A stretch of 64,000 bases of DNA from Chryseobacterium sp. SORGH_AS_0447 (GCF_030818695.1 NZ_JAUTAR010000001.1:744001-808000); one strand, 5' to 3'. Counted from the stretch's first letter, positions 41,777 through 51,649 are shown. A program made the numbers and translations. Notes: generated from the sequence alone by a model not told the origin.

Positions 41777-41806
41777 TAAAAAAAGTGAGACCTAAAAGCC
41801 TCACTT
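41777..41806 (-). terminator. Terminator after the polytopic membrane protein gene
   Basis: AAGTGAG (41783-41789) pairs with CTCACTT (41800-41806), with a run of seven T on the minus strand directly after the stem. It lies 6 bp downstream of the stop of the 41812-42546 gene. Confidence 0.75.
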
Positions 41807-41811
41807 GTAAT

Positions 41812-42546
41812 TTATCGCTGTACGGTCTTTACAGGCCTGCCGGTGCAGGCACAATATGCGGAATACATAACGACTGCAAAAAACGGTGCCGTTGCAACAA
41901 TTCCGATTCCGCAGAGGATGATTCCGATCCACGAAAGGAGCATTCCTACAAATCCTGTGGCCAGCAATGTTCCGTAATTTTCCTTTGCCAGGTTTACGGA
42001 TTTTTGAAGGGCTTCTCCGGCCGATGCATTTTCGAAAAGGAGCACCGGATAACCGAGCATCAGAAAAGGATAGACAAAGAAGAACGGGACAATGCAGAAA
42101 AACATAGCCAGCCCGGAGATGATCCCGGAAATCAGGGTGAAGATCACAATATTGATGAAATTTTGCCGGTACCCGATAAAGAGATCGGAAAACTGAGCCT
42201 GCTCTCTTCTCCGGTATTTGTCAACGATATAAAGTAGGCCTACGTATAAAGGAGAGGCCAGCAATCCAAACAGTCCGGATAAAGACAGATACAGGGAAAA
42301 ACCCGGAATTGCAAAATAATTGAAGCTGTAATAATCAGTACCGTTATTTTTCATTTCGTCCACCATCTCTACGGAATCAAAACCGATCAGTCGCTGAATG
42401 ATGTAGGAGCCTGTAATATAAATTAGCATGGCAATAATGCCGTATAAAGCAACTCCCTTATACATCGCAAGAGAATGATTGATAATAGAAGAGGTTTTCT
42501 TTTCGGGAACAAAGTCCGGTTTGTCGAAATCTGTAATCTGAGCCAT
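41812..42546 (-). CDS. Polytopic membrane protein (GPDPase-membrane/DUF4013-like)
   Basis: 244 residues from the ATG at 42546 (MAQITDFDKPDFVPEKKTSS). About six hydrophobic segments; patterns such as FSDLFIGYRQNFINIVIFTL and ENASAGEALQKSVNLAKENY match the glycerophosphodiesterase-membrane-domain-like/DUF4013-like group. It is flanked by terminators on both sides and is thus a single-gene unit within the cluster. Function unknown. Confidence 0.7.
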   Translation of the reverse strand: MAQITDFDKPDFVPEKKTSSIINHSLAMYKGVALYGIIAMLIYITGSYIIQRLIGFDSVEMVDEMKNNGTDYYSFNYFAIPGFSLYLSLSGLFGLLASPLYVGLLYIVDKYRRREQAQFSDLFIGYRQNFINIVIFTLISGIISGLAMFFCIVPFFFVYPFLMLGYPVLLFENASAGEALQKSVNLAKENYGTLLATGFVGMLLSWIGIILCGIGIVATAPFFAVVMYSAYCACTGRPVKTVQR

Positions 42547-42637
42547 ATATTTTATTTTTGTGGTTGTGTTCCCATGATACATCAAATAAGGTGCTGATCT
42601 TATGCAGTGTGGTACGTGTAAGGTAACAAAAGCGCAT

Positions 42638-42667
42638 GAAAAAAGCCGCTTCGTGAAAAGCGGCTTT
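42638..42667 (-). terminator. Terminator of the exporter-darA-darB operon
   Basis: A perfect 10-bp stem AAAGCCGCTT (42642-42651) with AAGCGGCTTT (42658-42667), 6-nt loop and T run on the minus strand, 16 bp past the last hot-dog gene. It closes the 49314-42683 operon. Confidence 0.9.
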
Positions 42668-42682
42668 CTGTATTTACTTATC

Positions 42683-43126
42683 TTATGGTTTTACTTCCTG
42701 AATAAAGAGGTTGATTTCCGAACGGATCAGCAGTTCATCCTCCAGAAAGGTTTCGCAGAAAATATGGCAGATGTTCTCAAACTGCGAAATCAGCGAAGCC
42801 TTGGAAATAATGGTATTTCCCACTTTCGGCAGGGAAAAGATTTCTATCTTTTTGATGTTGGTGATAAAGCCAATTACGTTGGTATCGGTTTCAGGATTCT
42901 CGAAGAAGCTTTGCCCTAAAATAGAGGAGCAGGTCTGCGCTGAGTTTTCAATCAGTCCGGCTTCTACAAACACCCCTTTATCGACAAAGATGTTGCCTTC
43001 TTTTATTTCAAAGGAAGTGATCACTTTTTCTTTGGTAAGTTCCAGGATATAATCCGTCATCAGCATAGGTTCGCGATGAGGCAGAAAATTGTGGATGTTG
43101 ATGATGTTTTCTTCCTTGATTTCCAT
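42683..43126 (-). CDS. Hot-dog dehydratase-like protein (ApeP/ApeI-like)
   Basis: 147 residues. The FabZ-type entry motif LPHREPMLMTDYI (15-27) is present; the later helix reads EAGLIENSAQTCSS with a glutamate where FabZ has its catalytic one, but the GHFPG loop is absent. This fits the divergent dehydratases of aryl-polyene pathways. It lies 4 bp after the second hot-dog gene and is probably its heteromeric partner. Confidence 0.78.
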   Translation of the reverse strand: MEIKEENIINIHNFLPHREPMLMTDYILELTKEKVITSFEIKEGNIFVDKGVFVEAGLIENSAQTCSSILGQSFFENPETDTNVIGFITNIKKIEIFSLPKVGNTIISKASLISQFENICHIFCETFLEDELLIRSEINLFIQEVKP

Positions 43127-43130
43127 GTTG

Positions 43131-43562
43131 TTACATTATGACGGTTTTCATTTGGGACCTGGCAATTACCTCGTCGTTCAGCATTGTTACCACATCTACC
43201 AGTGTAACACCCATCATTTCGTTGATGATGGAAATTTCCGATTTCAGTTGGTCGCCTGCTTTTGGCAATGCCATGGCTTCAAATGTTTTGATAGCCCCGA
43301 TATATCCTGTAGGTGCTTCTTTTCCCAGCAGGTAAAATTTATATCCCGTATGCAGGGCAACGCTTTGTGCCTGATGTTCTACCAATCCCGAAGCCTGAAA
43401 GATCCCGTTCTGGACGAACATATTTTCTTCTTTAATTTCAAAGCCTGAAACCAGATGGGAATCGGAATATTCTGCGATGCTGCTTACCATGACGAAAGGA
43501 AACCTTTGCGGGATCAGGCTTTCGACAAATTGCGGATCGGAGGTGGGCAGTCTGTTTTCCAT
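43131..43562 (-). CDS. Second hot-dog dehydratase-like protein
   Basis: 143 residues from the ATG at 43562, overlapping the darB stop as TAATG. It resembles its neighbour (42683-43126), but the LPHR-type motif reads LIPQRFPFVMV with glutamine in place of histidine, while the acidic helix GLVEHQAQS is kept. One of the two may be the catalytic and the other the structural partner in a heterodimer or trimer. Role in polyene dehydration is inferred from the cluster. Confidence 0.75.
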   Translation of the reverse strand: MENRLPTSDPQFVESLIPQRFPFVMVSSIAEYSDSHLVSGFEIKEENMFVQNGIFQASGLVEHQAQSVALHTGYKFYLLGKEAPTGYIGAIKTFEAMALPKAGDQLKSEISIINEMMGVTLVDVVTMLNDEVIARSQMKTVIM

Positions 43563-44701
43563 TAGCAAACCGTTAATAAAGCACAAGAATAAGAGAACCT
43601 TCCGCTTTCAGGTACACAAAGCAATACTTTTTCGCCTTTTTTCAGTCTTCCGGAGTTCATGAGCTGTTCCAGAGCGATGAAGATCGATCCGGCGCCAATG
43701 TTACCGACTTCGGAAAGATTGTAAAACCATTTTTCCCAAGGGAAATCCAATCCTACTTTCGCAAATTCTTCTTTTAAGCCTTCTTTGAAGTAGCCTGAAG
43801 ATACGTGGGCCAATACGTGGTCAACAGTATCCGGGTCCAAGTTGTGCTTATCGAAAGAAGTTCTTAAACTTTCCGCTCCTTTTACCAGAATATATTTATC
43901 TAAAATTTTGGTATCCTGCTTTAATGCGAATATAGACTGCTTCAGCCATTCATCAGACGGATAATCGGCCCATGATTTCAGGCTTCCGTCTTCCTGCTTT
44001 TCGGTCCCGGCATACATACAGGCTTCAATTTGGTGGGCATACGAATAGAAATCAATAAATTCTATTTTCAACGAAACCTCATCCTCTCTCGGTTGTCCTT
44101 CCAGAAGGAAAGCTCCGGCACCGTCGGAAAGCATCCATCTCAAAAATTCTCTTTTGAAGGCGATGATCGGCCTTTCTTCCAACAAGATCAGATTTTCCGC
44201 TTCGTGATTGAATTTATCCGCAGTCATCCATGCAGACATTCTCTCAGAACCTACACATACCGCATTTTTATGAACACCTGCTTTTACGGAAAGAAAACCG
44301 TAATTCAGGGCATTCATCCCGGAGTTGCAAAGTCCTGAAGCCGTGTTGATGGCTAAAGATTTATTAACGTCAAGCTCCCCGTGAACCATAGAGGCGTGGG
44401 AAGGCTGGATCTGGTCCGGAGAAGAAGTTCCTGCAGAAAGAAGCTCAATGTCATCCTTCGTGAATTTGTCATCAAAAAGACCTTTTACCGCATTCGCAGC
44501 AATCTGGGCATTGGTGTGGGTAGGATTTCCTTCTTTGTCCAGTGCGTAATATCTTGTCTTGATTTTGTTATTTCTCAGAATAAGAGATTTGGCTTTGGAC
44601 GGAGCGTCGTTTATATAACCGAGATACGTTTCCATTTCATCATTAGAAACCGGTTCATTGGGTAGGTATGTAAATGCTTTTGTTATAAATACGTCGTTCA
44701 T
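43562..44701 (-). CDS. darB: Dialkylresorcinol-forming ketosynthase DarB (KAS III type)
   Basis: 379 residues of the FabH/thiolase fold with the triad C125 (ASGLCNSGMN), H299 (LAHVSSGYF) and N334 (SEVGNIGAGS). It resembles the DarB/StlD condensing enzymes that join two beta-ketoacyl units into a 2,5-dialkylcyclohexane-1,3-dione. It is directly downstream of darA (1 bp), the classical darA-darB arrangement, which supplies the alkylresorcinol half of flexirubin. Confidence 0.9.
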   Translation of the reverse strand: MNDVFITKAFTYLPNEPVSNDEMETYLGYINDAPSKAKSLILRNNKIKTRYYALDKEGNPTHTNAQIAANAVKGLFDDKFTKDDIELLSAGTSSPDQIQPSHASMVHGELDVNKSLAINTASGLCNSGMNALNYGFLSVKAGVHKNAVCVGSERMSAWMTADKFNHEAENLILLEERPIIAFKREFLRWMLSDGAGAFLLEGQPREDEVSLKIEFIDFYSYAHQIEACMYAGTEKQEDGSLKSWADYPSDEWLKQSIFALKQDTKILDKYILVKGAESLRTSFDKHNLDPDTVDHVLAHVSSGYFKEGLKEEFAKVGLDFPWEKWFYNLSEVGNIGAGSIFIALEQLMNSGRLKKGEKVLLCVPESGRFSYSCALLTVC

Positions 44702-44702
44702 T

Positions 44703-45617
44703 CTATTTTATATTAATTCCTTGTAAATATTCTCTTTGTTTTTTTCTTTTAAACCAGAAGATTGGTGTAGTCAGTAAGTGTAAAACCAATACGATAGGCG
44801 AAATAATCCATATGGCGGCCATCAAATATACCTTAAAGAATTTAATGAGCAATGGTCGTTTCTCTTTTTTCTTTATGATAAGGTTCGACCATACGGTGAA
44901 AATTTTGTTTCCTACTTTTTCCACCCTCACCAGAAATGCACGGATTTCTACAGCGCCGTTTTTTACCAGATCGGGCTGTAAAGTATCAATGGTATTTTCA
45001 GAAAAATGCTTTTCGATGATTTTCCCGTATTTCCCCGCACCGGCGATTTCCTGGTCTGAAACTCCAGCTGCGGGCAGCATGCCAGATTTTTCTTTTTTCC
45101 CGGTGGTCATCCATCGGAGAATAGTGAGCACACTGGTGTAATTGTCGTGACGGTCTACCAGTGCGATGTTTCCTACCAGTTTTGCATTCAGATTCTTTAA
45201 ATAAACTTTCAGTTTTTCCTGGGAGTACATCCACATATTTCTTGTTCCTGAAATTGTAACGACAGGCGTATCTTTCAGAATATTCTCTGCGTAACCGCTT
45301 TTCAGAAAAGAAATAATCGGAATGGAAGGGGTAAGGTACCATACCTGATAGCCGAAAAGAACCAGATCGAATTTCTTGGTCAGTACTTCTTCCGGCGGTG
45401 GAAGGATTTCACTCGGGATCTGAAGATAAGATTCCGGAAACGTGTTGAAAAATACGTCTCCACTCCACGGGAACGGGAAATCCTTTTTCAGTTGTATATT
45501 ATAATACGTTACTTCATATTCTTCGCCTTTATCCTCAAACGGGCGGGCGATGTTCTTTACGATATCTTCCAGCTGTCCCGACTGAGTATAATAAATAACG
45601 AGTATATTTTTCTTCAT
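44703..45617 (-). CDS. darA: Dialkylresorcinol-condensing/aromatising enzyme DarA
   Basis: 304 residues. The N-terminus is flavodoxin-like: ILVIYYTQSGQLEDIVKNIA is an FMN-phosphate-binding loop, followed by DLVLFGYQVWYLTPSIPIIS. A C-terminal hydrophobic helix (about 262-285) suggests membrane association. DarA is the flavin-dependent aromatase acting after DarB to give the dialkylresorcinol. It lies between darB and the exporter fusion gene. Confidence 0.88.
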   Translation of the reverse strand: MKKNILVIYYTQSGQLEDIVKNIARPFEDKGEEYEVTYYNIQLKKDFPFPWSGDVFFNTFPESYLQIPSEILPPPEEVLTKKFDLVLFGYQVWYLTPSIPIISFLKSGYAENILKDTPVVTISGTRNMWMYSQEKLKVYLKNLNAKLVGNIALVDRHDNYTSVLTILRWMTTGKKEKSGMLPAAGVSDQEIAGAGKYGKIIEKHFSENTIDTLQPDLVKNGAVEIRAFLVRVEKVGNKIFTVWSNLIIKKKEKRPLLIKFFKVYLMAAIWIISPIVLVLHLLTTPIFWFKRKKQREYLQGINIK

Positions 45618-45660
45618 AGTTCCTATTTATCAGGTTACAAAAATATGATTTTCATATGTA

Positions 45661-48600
45661 TTATTTATGACTAAATACCTTTAATGTCTCAGAACCGAAC
45701 TTTACGGTGTAATCTGAATTGCTGAAGTCATTATTTTGTACATTAAGAAAAATGATTTTTTCAGGAAGCTCCGGCAGCCTGTGGATGTCGAAACTTTCAT
45801 CGGAAATCAGAAGAACGTCAATTTTTTTATTGATTTCTTCCAGGTCTTTTATGTAACTTATTTTTCTTCTTTTTACCAGATAGGTCTGCTCTGCTACCCT
45901 TCTTTTTTCTTCATCTTTAATCAGACTGAAAATTCTCCGGCCTGCCTGCTGAAGCGTCAGCAATATATCTTTCTGCCCGAAATCATCTGCCACATGTAAA
46001 ACGTTGGCATCCTTCGGGATGTGTTTATTCAGCTCAAAATAAACGGATTTATTCCGGTTAAAATCTTCTTTTACGGACTGCGTAACTTCATTGTCTTTGT
46101 ACAGATAGCTTAAGAATAATTTTTTCTTAAAATAATCTTCATCCTCCAGTTCGTTTCTGAATGCAGCAAACTGTTCCCTGAAAAATGCATTGATCTTCTT
46201 CGTCCTTTCGGAATAATTTTTTCCGAAACTTTCATCTTCTTTGTGGATCCGGTCCCCCACTTTTACGGTAATGGCTCCGTCGTAAATAATGAAATCCCCT
46301 TTCGGCTGCACTTCGGAATTTCCGTGAATATAGACCGGAACGATATCCAGCCCAAATTCTTCCGCAATATAGAAAGCTCCTTTGTGAAATCTTTTGATAT
46401 CATTGGTATACGAACGTTCCGCTTCGGGAAATACGATCAGTGAATAGCCCTGATCCACTTTTTCTTTCAGCTGCTTCATTCCGTTTTCGATACCCTGGGA
46501 AACCGGATAGAAACCCAGTGCCCGCACGATTTTTCCGAAAACCGGCGAATTGTAGACCCAGTCGTTTACCAGAAAAATAATTTTATGGGTAGTCATCGCC
46601 ATCGTCAGGGTATCCAGGAATGAAGTATGGTTTGCAATGATAACAGCTGGTCTGCTGAAATCCTCATTCGGGTTTTTAATGAACTTCTTCTTTACAAATG
46701 GATTCGTATAAAGGACAGAAGTTAAAAACCGGGCGATAATTAATTTAATAAAGTTTAAAGTTCTGCCTTTCGATCTTCTTACAAAAATACTTCCGATCAC
46801 CGAAAAAAACAGTCCACCTAACCCATAATAAATAAATGACAATACGGAATTCAGGAACAATCTGAAGGTAATCGGCGAAAGTCCTTTTTTAGCCCGGTTT
46901 GTAATAAGCAACCGAAACCAGAACGGGTATAATGTTGAGGTAATGATGATCACGGAAAACATCCCGATCAATGCCACTAGTGCCAGCGAATGAAGGGCAG
47001 GGTGTTTTGCGAAAATCAGCGAGCCGATGGAAAGAATGGTGGTAAATACGGCCAGGATAATGGAAGTCCGGTACGTGGGAAGCTCATTTTTTCCTGTTGT
47101 ATGTTCTTTCTGCATCGCCTGGGTAAGAAAAATACTGAAATCATCTCCCACTCCGAAAACGAGTGTGCAGACAACGGTGCTGAAAATATTAAGTTCCAGT
47201 CCCAGGAAATAGAGGATGCCGGCAGTAACCACTCCCGTTAAAACAATCGGGAACATGGTAAGAACAGTCAGCTCAAAATTCCTGAAGAACACGATGATGG
47301 TTAAAATAATCGCTAAAAGGGAATAGTTGATTAATGTATTGAAGTCTCTTTTCAGCAGGCCCAGGAAATTTTCATTCATCTGCTGCCGGTCGATGGCCAG
47401 CGCATCATGATTTTTTTCAACATCTTTAATAAAAGCATCTCTTTTTTTTTCGTCCACTTTTACCACATTTGAAACCGTATAAAAGCCGTTTTCCTGGCTG
47501 AGGAATTCTGAAATCTGTAAGGCCTTTATCTTTTCGTAATCTTTTAAAGTGAGGGTGGAATAATCCTTATTTAAATTTTCGGTAAACTGATCAAAGGCTG
47601 AGCTGTTGAAACCGAACTGGTTTCCGTTCTTAACCAATTCGGAAACCGTCTGGCTTTTCTTATCCGGAGTCCAGAACTTTTTCCAGGCTTCGATTTTCTT
47701 CTGCTGGTCTTTTTCAGACAGGACTACGTTTCCGATGGAGTTGTAGCTTAAAATTTTTCTTTCCTTTTTCTCTTTTTCCAAAAAACGGCTTAGCTCGGAG
47801 TTCCTGGTCAGGGCTTCGTTTTCAGAATCTCCGTAGGAAATCGTGTAGATGGATTTTGAAGTGATGTCCGACAGCTTCTGAAGTTTGGCTTCGGTGATCT
47901 TTAAGTCTTTCGGAATATAATTTAAGTCGCCGATGTCTTCATTAAAGCCCACTTTCCTGAAACCGAAAAGGCAGGCAATAATAATTACGGAACAGATGAT
48001 GATTAAAGGTTTGTTTTTCTCATACGGATAAGAACCTATTTTGTCGATAAAATTGGTGTTGAGATGCTCTCCCTTTTCTTTGGGCTTATAAAGCTGGGGA
48101 ACAATAATCAAAGCCGTAACCGAGGATAAAATTACGGTAATCGCTGCAAAAAGGCCGAGGTCCTTCAGGGCTTCGGAACGTACAAAAACAAGGCAGAGGA
48201 ATGAAACGGCTGTGGTGGCGCTGCTCAAAATAATAGGCTGTGTGATTTCCTTGTAAAGCTCCTCGATATTGTTGTTGTGTTTGTAATGCGTGAGAATGTG
48301 CAGTGCGTAATCAATAGTGATCCCAATCAGTATGGCGCCGACACTTAACGAAATCGCGGAAATTTTATCTTTGATGAAATATAAGATCAATAATGCCAGT
48401 AACACCGAAAAAACCGTGGGAAGAAATACGATAATCGGCGTAAAGAAATTCCTGAAATAATAAATGAGAAGGATCAGAAGCACTGTCATGGAAATCATCA
48501 CCGTGTTCTGGATATCTTTTTTGATCTGCTGTGCGTTGGCCACTGCAATGACGGGCGAGCCGAAATAGCTGATCTCCGTTTTTCCTTTAAACTCCTTATT

Positions 48601-49314
48601 CAGTCCGTCTTTTATTTCATTAAGCTGGTTGATAAAGGTTTCGTTGTTTTTGGTGTCGTTGCTTTTGTTTCTGGGATCGATAAACAGCAGCAGATTCTTT
48701 CCGTCTTTGGTAACGATATAGCTGTCTTCCAGTTTGAAGTCTTTACTAATGTTCAGCGCGTTCAGCTTTTTAATGCCTAAAAAAGTAATCCCGAGCGGAT
48801 CTTTTTTAATGAATTCCTTCGTTACAAGGCTGGTAGGTGAGACTAAAGAAACGTAATTGCTTTCCACCTGTTTCGCAATGCTGTCTTTCTGGAGCTTCCT
48901 TTCAATTTCACGATAATCGTTTTCATTTAAAAACAAAGGTAAATTCCGGTTAACAAAATCAAAGGTTTCCGAAATTTCACTTTCATTGACCTTCCCCTGG
49001 ACGGAACCGATGTATTTCTGAAGAGGGCCGATCTTTTTCAGAAAAGAATCCGCCGTTTCGGAAAGCTGGAAATTTTCTTCTTTCGATTTGTTTTCGATGA
49101 TGACGATGATCTTGTCTGAAAAATTAAGTTGTTTAAGCACTTTGGCGGTAAGATCCGACTTTTCACTTTTTGGAATAATCTGGTTGATGTCTTCTTCAAA
49201 ATTAATTTTTGAAGCGAAAAATCCGCATACAGCGGCAAGTCCTACAGCAAAAAGTATGGACAAAAGCCTGTTTTTGGAGATCAGATGATATAAAAAGATA
49301 AAAAACCGGTGCAT
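45661..49314 (-). CDS. MMPL/RND exporter fused to a PlsC-type acyltransferase and a C-terminal Rossmann-like domain
   Basis: 1217 residues. The first 850 or so form an MMPL/RND exporter: TM1 near 13-35, periplasmic loops, and two helix bundles (VMISMTVLLILLIYYF, SAISLSVGAILIGITIDYAL; then YSLLAIILTIIVFF, VVCTLVFGVGDDFSIFL). A PlsC/LPLAT domain follows with N895-H-T-S-F-L-D901 (HX4D) and F962-P-E-A-E-R. The final 130 residues (ANVLHVADDFGQKDILLTLQ, KIDVLLISDESFD) look like a Rossmann or SAM-methyltransferase remnant. It heads the darA-darB operon and probably exports and acylates the product. Confidence 0.88.
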   Translation of the reverse strand: MHRFFIFLYHLISKNRLLSILFAVGLAAVCGFFASKINFEEDINQIIPKSEKSDLTAKVLKQLNFSDKIIVIIENKSKEENFQLSETADSFLKKIGPLQKYIGSVQGKVNESEISETFDFVNRNLPLFLNENDYREIERKLQKDSIAKQVESNYVSLVSPTSLVTKEFIKKDPLGITFLGIKKLNALNISKDFKLEDSYIVTKDGKNLLLFIDPRNKSNDTKNNETFINQLNEIKDGLNKEFKGKTEISYFGSPVIAVANAQQIKKDIQNTVMISMTVLLILLIYYFRNFFTPIIVFLPTVFSVLLALLILYFIKDKISAISLSVGAILIGITIDYALHILTHYKHNNNIEELYKEITQPIILSSATTAVSFLCLVFVRSEALKDLGLFAAITVILSSVTALIIVPQLYKPKEKGEHLNTNFIDKIGSYPYEKNKPLIIICSVIIIACLFGFRKVGFNEDIGDLNYIPKDLKITEAKLQKLSDITSKSIYTISYGDSENEALTRNSELSRFLEKEKKERKILSYNSIGNVVLSEKDQQKKIEAWKKFWTPDKKSQTVSELVKNGNQFGFNSSAFDQFTENLNKDYSTLTLKDYEKIKALQISEFLSQENGFYTVSNVVKVDEKKRDAFIKDVEKNHDALAIDRQQMNENFLGLLKRDFNTLINYSLLAIILTIIVFFRNFELTVLTMFPIVLTGVVTAGILYFLGLELNIFSTVVCTLVFGVGDDFSIFLTQAMQKEHTTGKNELPTYRTSIILAVFTTILSIGSLIFAKHPALHSLALVALIGMFSVIIITSTLYPFWFRLLITNRAKKGLSPITFRLFLNSVLSFIYYGLGGLFFSVIGSIFVRRSKGRTLNFIKLIIARFLTSVLYTNPFVKKKFIKNPNEDFSRPAVIIANHTSFLDTLTMAMTTHKIIFLVNDWVYNSPVFGKIVRALGFYPVSQGIENGMKQLKEKVDQGYSLIVFPEAERSYTNDIKRFHKGAFYIAEEFGLDIVPVYIHGNSEVQPKGDFIIYDGAITVKVGDRIHKEDESFGKNYSERTKKINAFFREQFAAFRNELEDEDYFKKKLFLSYLYKDNEVTQSVKEDFNRNKSVYFELNKHIPKDANVLHVADDFGQKDILLTLQQAGRRIFSLIKDEEKRRVAEQTYLVKRRKISYIKDLEEINKKIDVLLISDESFDIHRLPELPEKIIFLNVQNNDFSNSDYTVKFGSETLKVFSHK

Positions 49315-49335
49315 GGGAGTGTAAAATCAAGTTTG

Positions 49336-49365
49336 CAAATTTAAATTTTTCGTGATTAGATCAAA
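49336..49365 (-). promoter_or_regulatory. Promoter of the exporter-darA-darB operon
   Basis: Minus-strand TTTG (49362-49365), 18-bp spacer and TAAATTTG (49336-49343) match the Bacteroidota consensus fully. The ATG is at 49314, so the leader is about 15-20 nt. Confidence 0.75.
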
Positions 49366-49429
49366 GTGTTTTAGCAATAAGTTTTATTTGAAAATCAATA
49401 AAATATTTAGGCGAAATGAAAAAAAAATC

Positions 49430-49437
49430 TACTTTTG
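49430..49437 (+). promoter_or_regulatory. Promoter minus-7 box of the surface-glycan genes
   Basis: TACTTTTG matches TAnnTTTG and lies 66 bp upstream of the ATG at 49504. A TTTA at 49406-49409 is a weak minus-33 element. Divergent from the exporter operon. Confidence 0.5.
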
Positions 49438-49503
49438 CAAAAGTTCCCGACTGATAAATACATTTTAAGACAAAATAGCTAAGTCATAAAACTTAGATTT
49501 GAT

Positions 49504-50490
49504 ATGTTTAAAATATTTGATGAAAAAATAAACGGGTTTTTATTTACCATCGTTTTTCCTTTCCTGTTGTTCTTCATATCCTACTACGGATTTGAGACTT
49601 CTTATGTGGTGGGCATCAAATCATGGGAAAAAGTACCGGCTTTTATGTTTTCGTCAGTTTATGCTTACCGTGTTATCCCGAATTACCTGAGTGTACATGT
49701 GACGGATGCCGTAACGTATATCGTCAATCATCATCTTTATTTTGCGAAAAATTTTATTCTTAAACAGGGATCGTTTTTCTATCATAGCACTTTTCTGATC
49801 AATGTTTTCTTTTTTCTGCTGACGTCTATTGTAATGTACAAAATTTTACAGCTAAAACCTGTAGAACTTCTTGTGAATGAAAAGATCAGGAGGATGATGC
49901 ATCTTATCGCGGTATTTTTTATTGTGATCATGCAGTATGTACCGACCAACTGCGACTGTATAGCACTGTTTTTTTATATCTTGGGAATTTTTTTTACGCT
50001 GAAGTATCTGGAAAACAGGAAATATAAAGACCTTGTGGCTTTAGGGGCCTTTATTTTTATTTCTACGTTTATCAGAGAAACCGCCTGTCTTAATATTGCA
50101 TTTTTTGCAGCTGTCTTTATCAATCCGGAAAATTTGAAGAATGGGAATTTTGCTTTTGTTAAAGAATGCCTGTTTCTGGCAGCGGCCTTTGTCCTGCCTT
50201 ACATCGGGTTGAGGCTGCTTGTCCCGCAGCAGGCTTCATTCGTGGAAGGGGTGTACCTAGCCAAAAATTTTACAAGCCCTTACAATATGATGGGTCTTCT
50301 GTTCGGAATTTTAAGCATCTTTTTCGCTTACGGGTTCGCTGAAGATTCGGGAAAGAAAATGATCAGGAAGTATCTTTTCTTTTCTTCGCCTTATCTTATT
50401 ATGATTACTTTAGTAGGGCTGTTCTGGGAAACCAGGTTATTCATGCCGCTGATTCTTACGGGATTTGTATTGGCATCTTACCAGTTTTAA
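49504..50490 (+). CDS. Polytopic membrane protein of a surface-glycan group
   Basis: 328 residues with about eight to nine hydrophobic helices (first at about 13-28, FLFTIVFPFLLFFISYYGF). A short loop YAYRVIPNYLS follows helix one, and FISTFIRETACLNIAFFAA holds an Arg-Glu pair in a helix, similar to GT-C-type or EpsG-like proteins. It precedes the EpsG-like gene by 19 bp. Probably a glycosyltransferase or polymerase of a surface polysaccharide, but this is a guess from fold class. Confidence 0.65.
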   Translation: MFKIFDEKINGFLFTIVFPFLLFFISYYGFETSYVVGIKSWEKVPAFMFSSVYAYRVIPNYLSVHVTDAVTYIVNHHLYFAKNFILKQGSFFYHSTFLINVFFFLLTSIVMYKILQLKPVELLVNEKIRRMMHLIAVFFIVIMQYVPTNCDCIALFFYILGIFFTLKYLENRKYKDLVALGAFIFISTFIRETACLNIAFFAAVFINPENLKNGNFAFVKECLFLAAAFVLPYIGLRLLVPQQASFVEGVYLAKNFTSPYNMMGLLFGILSIFFAYGFAEDSGKKMIRKYLFFSSPYLIMITLVGLFWETRLFMPLILTGFVLASYQF

Positions 50491-50509
50491 AAAACTTTAT
50501 ATCTAAGGA

Positions 50510-51649
50510 ATGCATTTACTACATCCATATTACATTATTGCCCTTATCATTATGCTGATCTTCAGTTATCAGGAAGTTTTCCATGGTAAGGTCGATAAAA
50601 AAATGCTTTGGTTTCTGGGGGTATATCTGATTATCATTGCCGGGCTGCGTGATAGTGTAGGACCGGATTACGGAAGTTACCGCGGGATATACATTTACTC
50701 AGATACAAAAGAATATATCACTTTTATTTTTACGGCACTTCATCTGGAACCCCCGCAGCCCATGGAGGTCGAATGGCTGTTTGTCCTCATCAATAAGATT
50801 CTGCTTAACGTATTCGATGCGCCATTTTATATGCTCACGCTCGTGGTGGCGGCCATTGCCATTTTCTTCAAAATAAGATACATAGAGGATAATTCGTTTT
50901 ATCCTTTTACCGTAATGGCAATGCTTTTCATTCCGGGGTTCTTTATCGGGGAAAGCGGGCAGATCAGGCAGAATTTAGGCTCTTTTATTGTCTATTTTGC
51001 GATACGGTATATTAAAGAAAGGAAATTATGGGCTTATCTGCTGTGCATCTATCTGGCCGGAGGTATCCATACGGTATGCTATCTTTTTTTACCCATGTAC
51101 TGGCTGGTGCGTTTCCCGATGAATAAAACACTTATGCTAATTCTGATTATCACCTCAATATTTTTATCACCTTTTGAAGTCTACCGTGCATTCGGAGGTT
51201 TCCTAAATAATATATCGGCTGATAATGCGATATCCATAGGCTTTAACGGATATGTGGATGAAAGTGCAGAAAGACTTAACGGAGGGTTTGGGATCCCGGA
51301 AGCGCTAATGGCGATTCTTACCTTCTTCCTGTTTGCCTTTGATACGAAAATGGTTGAAAAATATCCCTACTACGAATATCACAGGATGTATGCTGTTATC
51401 GGAATATGCTTTTTCTTTATTTTCAGGAATAACCCTATTTTCGCTTCCAGGCTTGCCGGAACTTTTGTAGGGTTTGGTTATATCATTATACCGAATACCA
51501 TGTATGTGGTCTCCAGTAATACAAGGAAGATGATCTATCTTTTCATCTTTTCTTTTGTAATATTCAATTTTGTTGTCTTTTCGAGCTTTAAGAATATTAC
51601 GTCCGGAAGATTTACGGCTGAACAATATAAAAATCACCTTCTGCCATAA
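50510..51649 (+). CDS. EpsG-family polysaccharide polymerase-like protein
   Basis: 379 residues, about ten helices. The EpsG pattern is clear: GLRDSVGPDYGSYRGIYIYS near 46-65, then GESGQIRQNLGSFIVYFAIR and a helix with GGIHTVCYLFLPMYWLV. EpsG/Wzy-like proteins polymerise repeat units of exopolysaccharide or O-antigen at the inner membrane. The neighbours (a polytopic protein and an acyltransferase-3) support a surface-glycan locus. Confidence 0.82.
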   Translation: MHLLHPYYIIALIIMLIFSYQEVFHGKVDKKMLWFLGVYLIIIAGLRDSVGPDYGSYRGIYIYSDTKEYITFIFTALHLEPPQPMEVEWLFVLINKILLNVFDAPFYMLTLVVAAIAIFFKIRYIEDNSFYPFTVMAMLFIPGFFIGESGQIRQNLGSFIVYFAIRYIKERKLWAYLLCIYLAGGIHTVCYLFLPMYWLVRFPMNKTLMLILIITSIFLSPFEVYRAFGGFLNNISADNAISIGFNGYVDESAERLNGGFGIPEALMAILTFFLFAFDTKMVEKYPYYEYHRMYAVIGICFFFIFRNNPIFASRLAGTFVGFGYIIIPNTMYVVSSNTRKMIYLFIFSFVIFNFVVFSSFKNITSGRFTAEQYKNHLLP

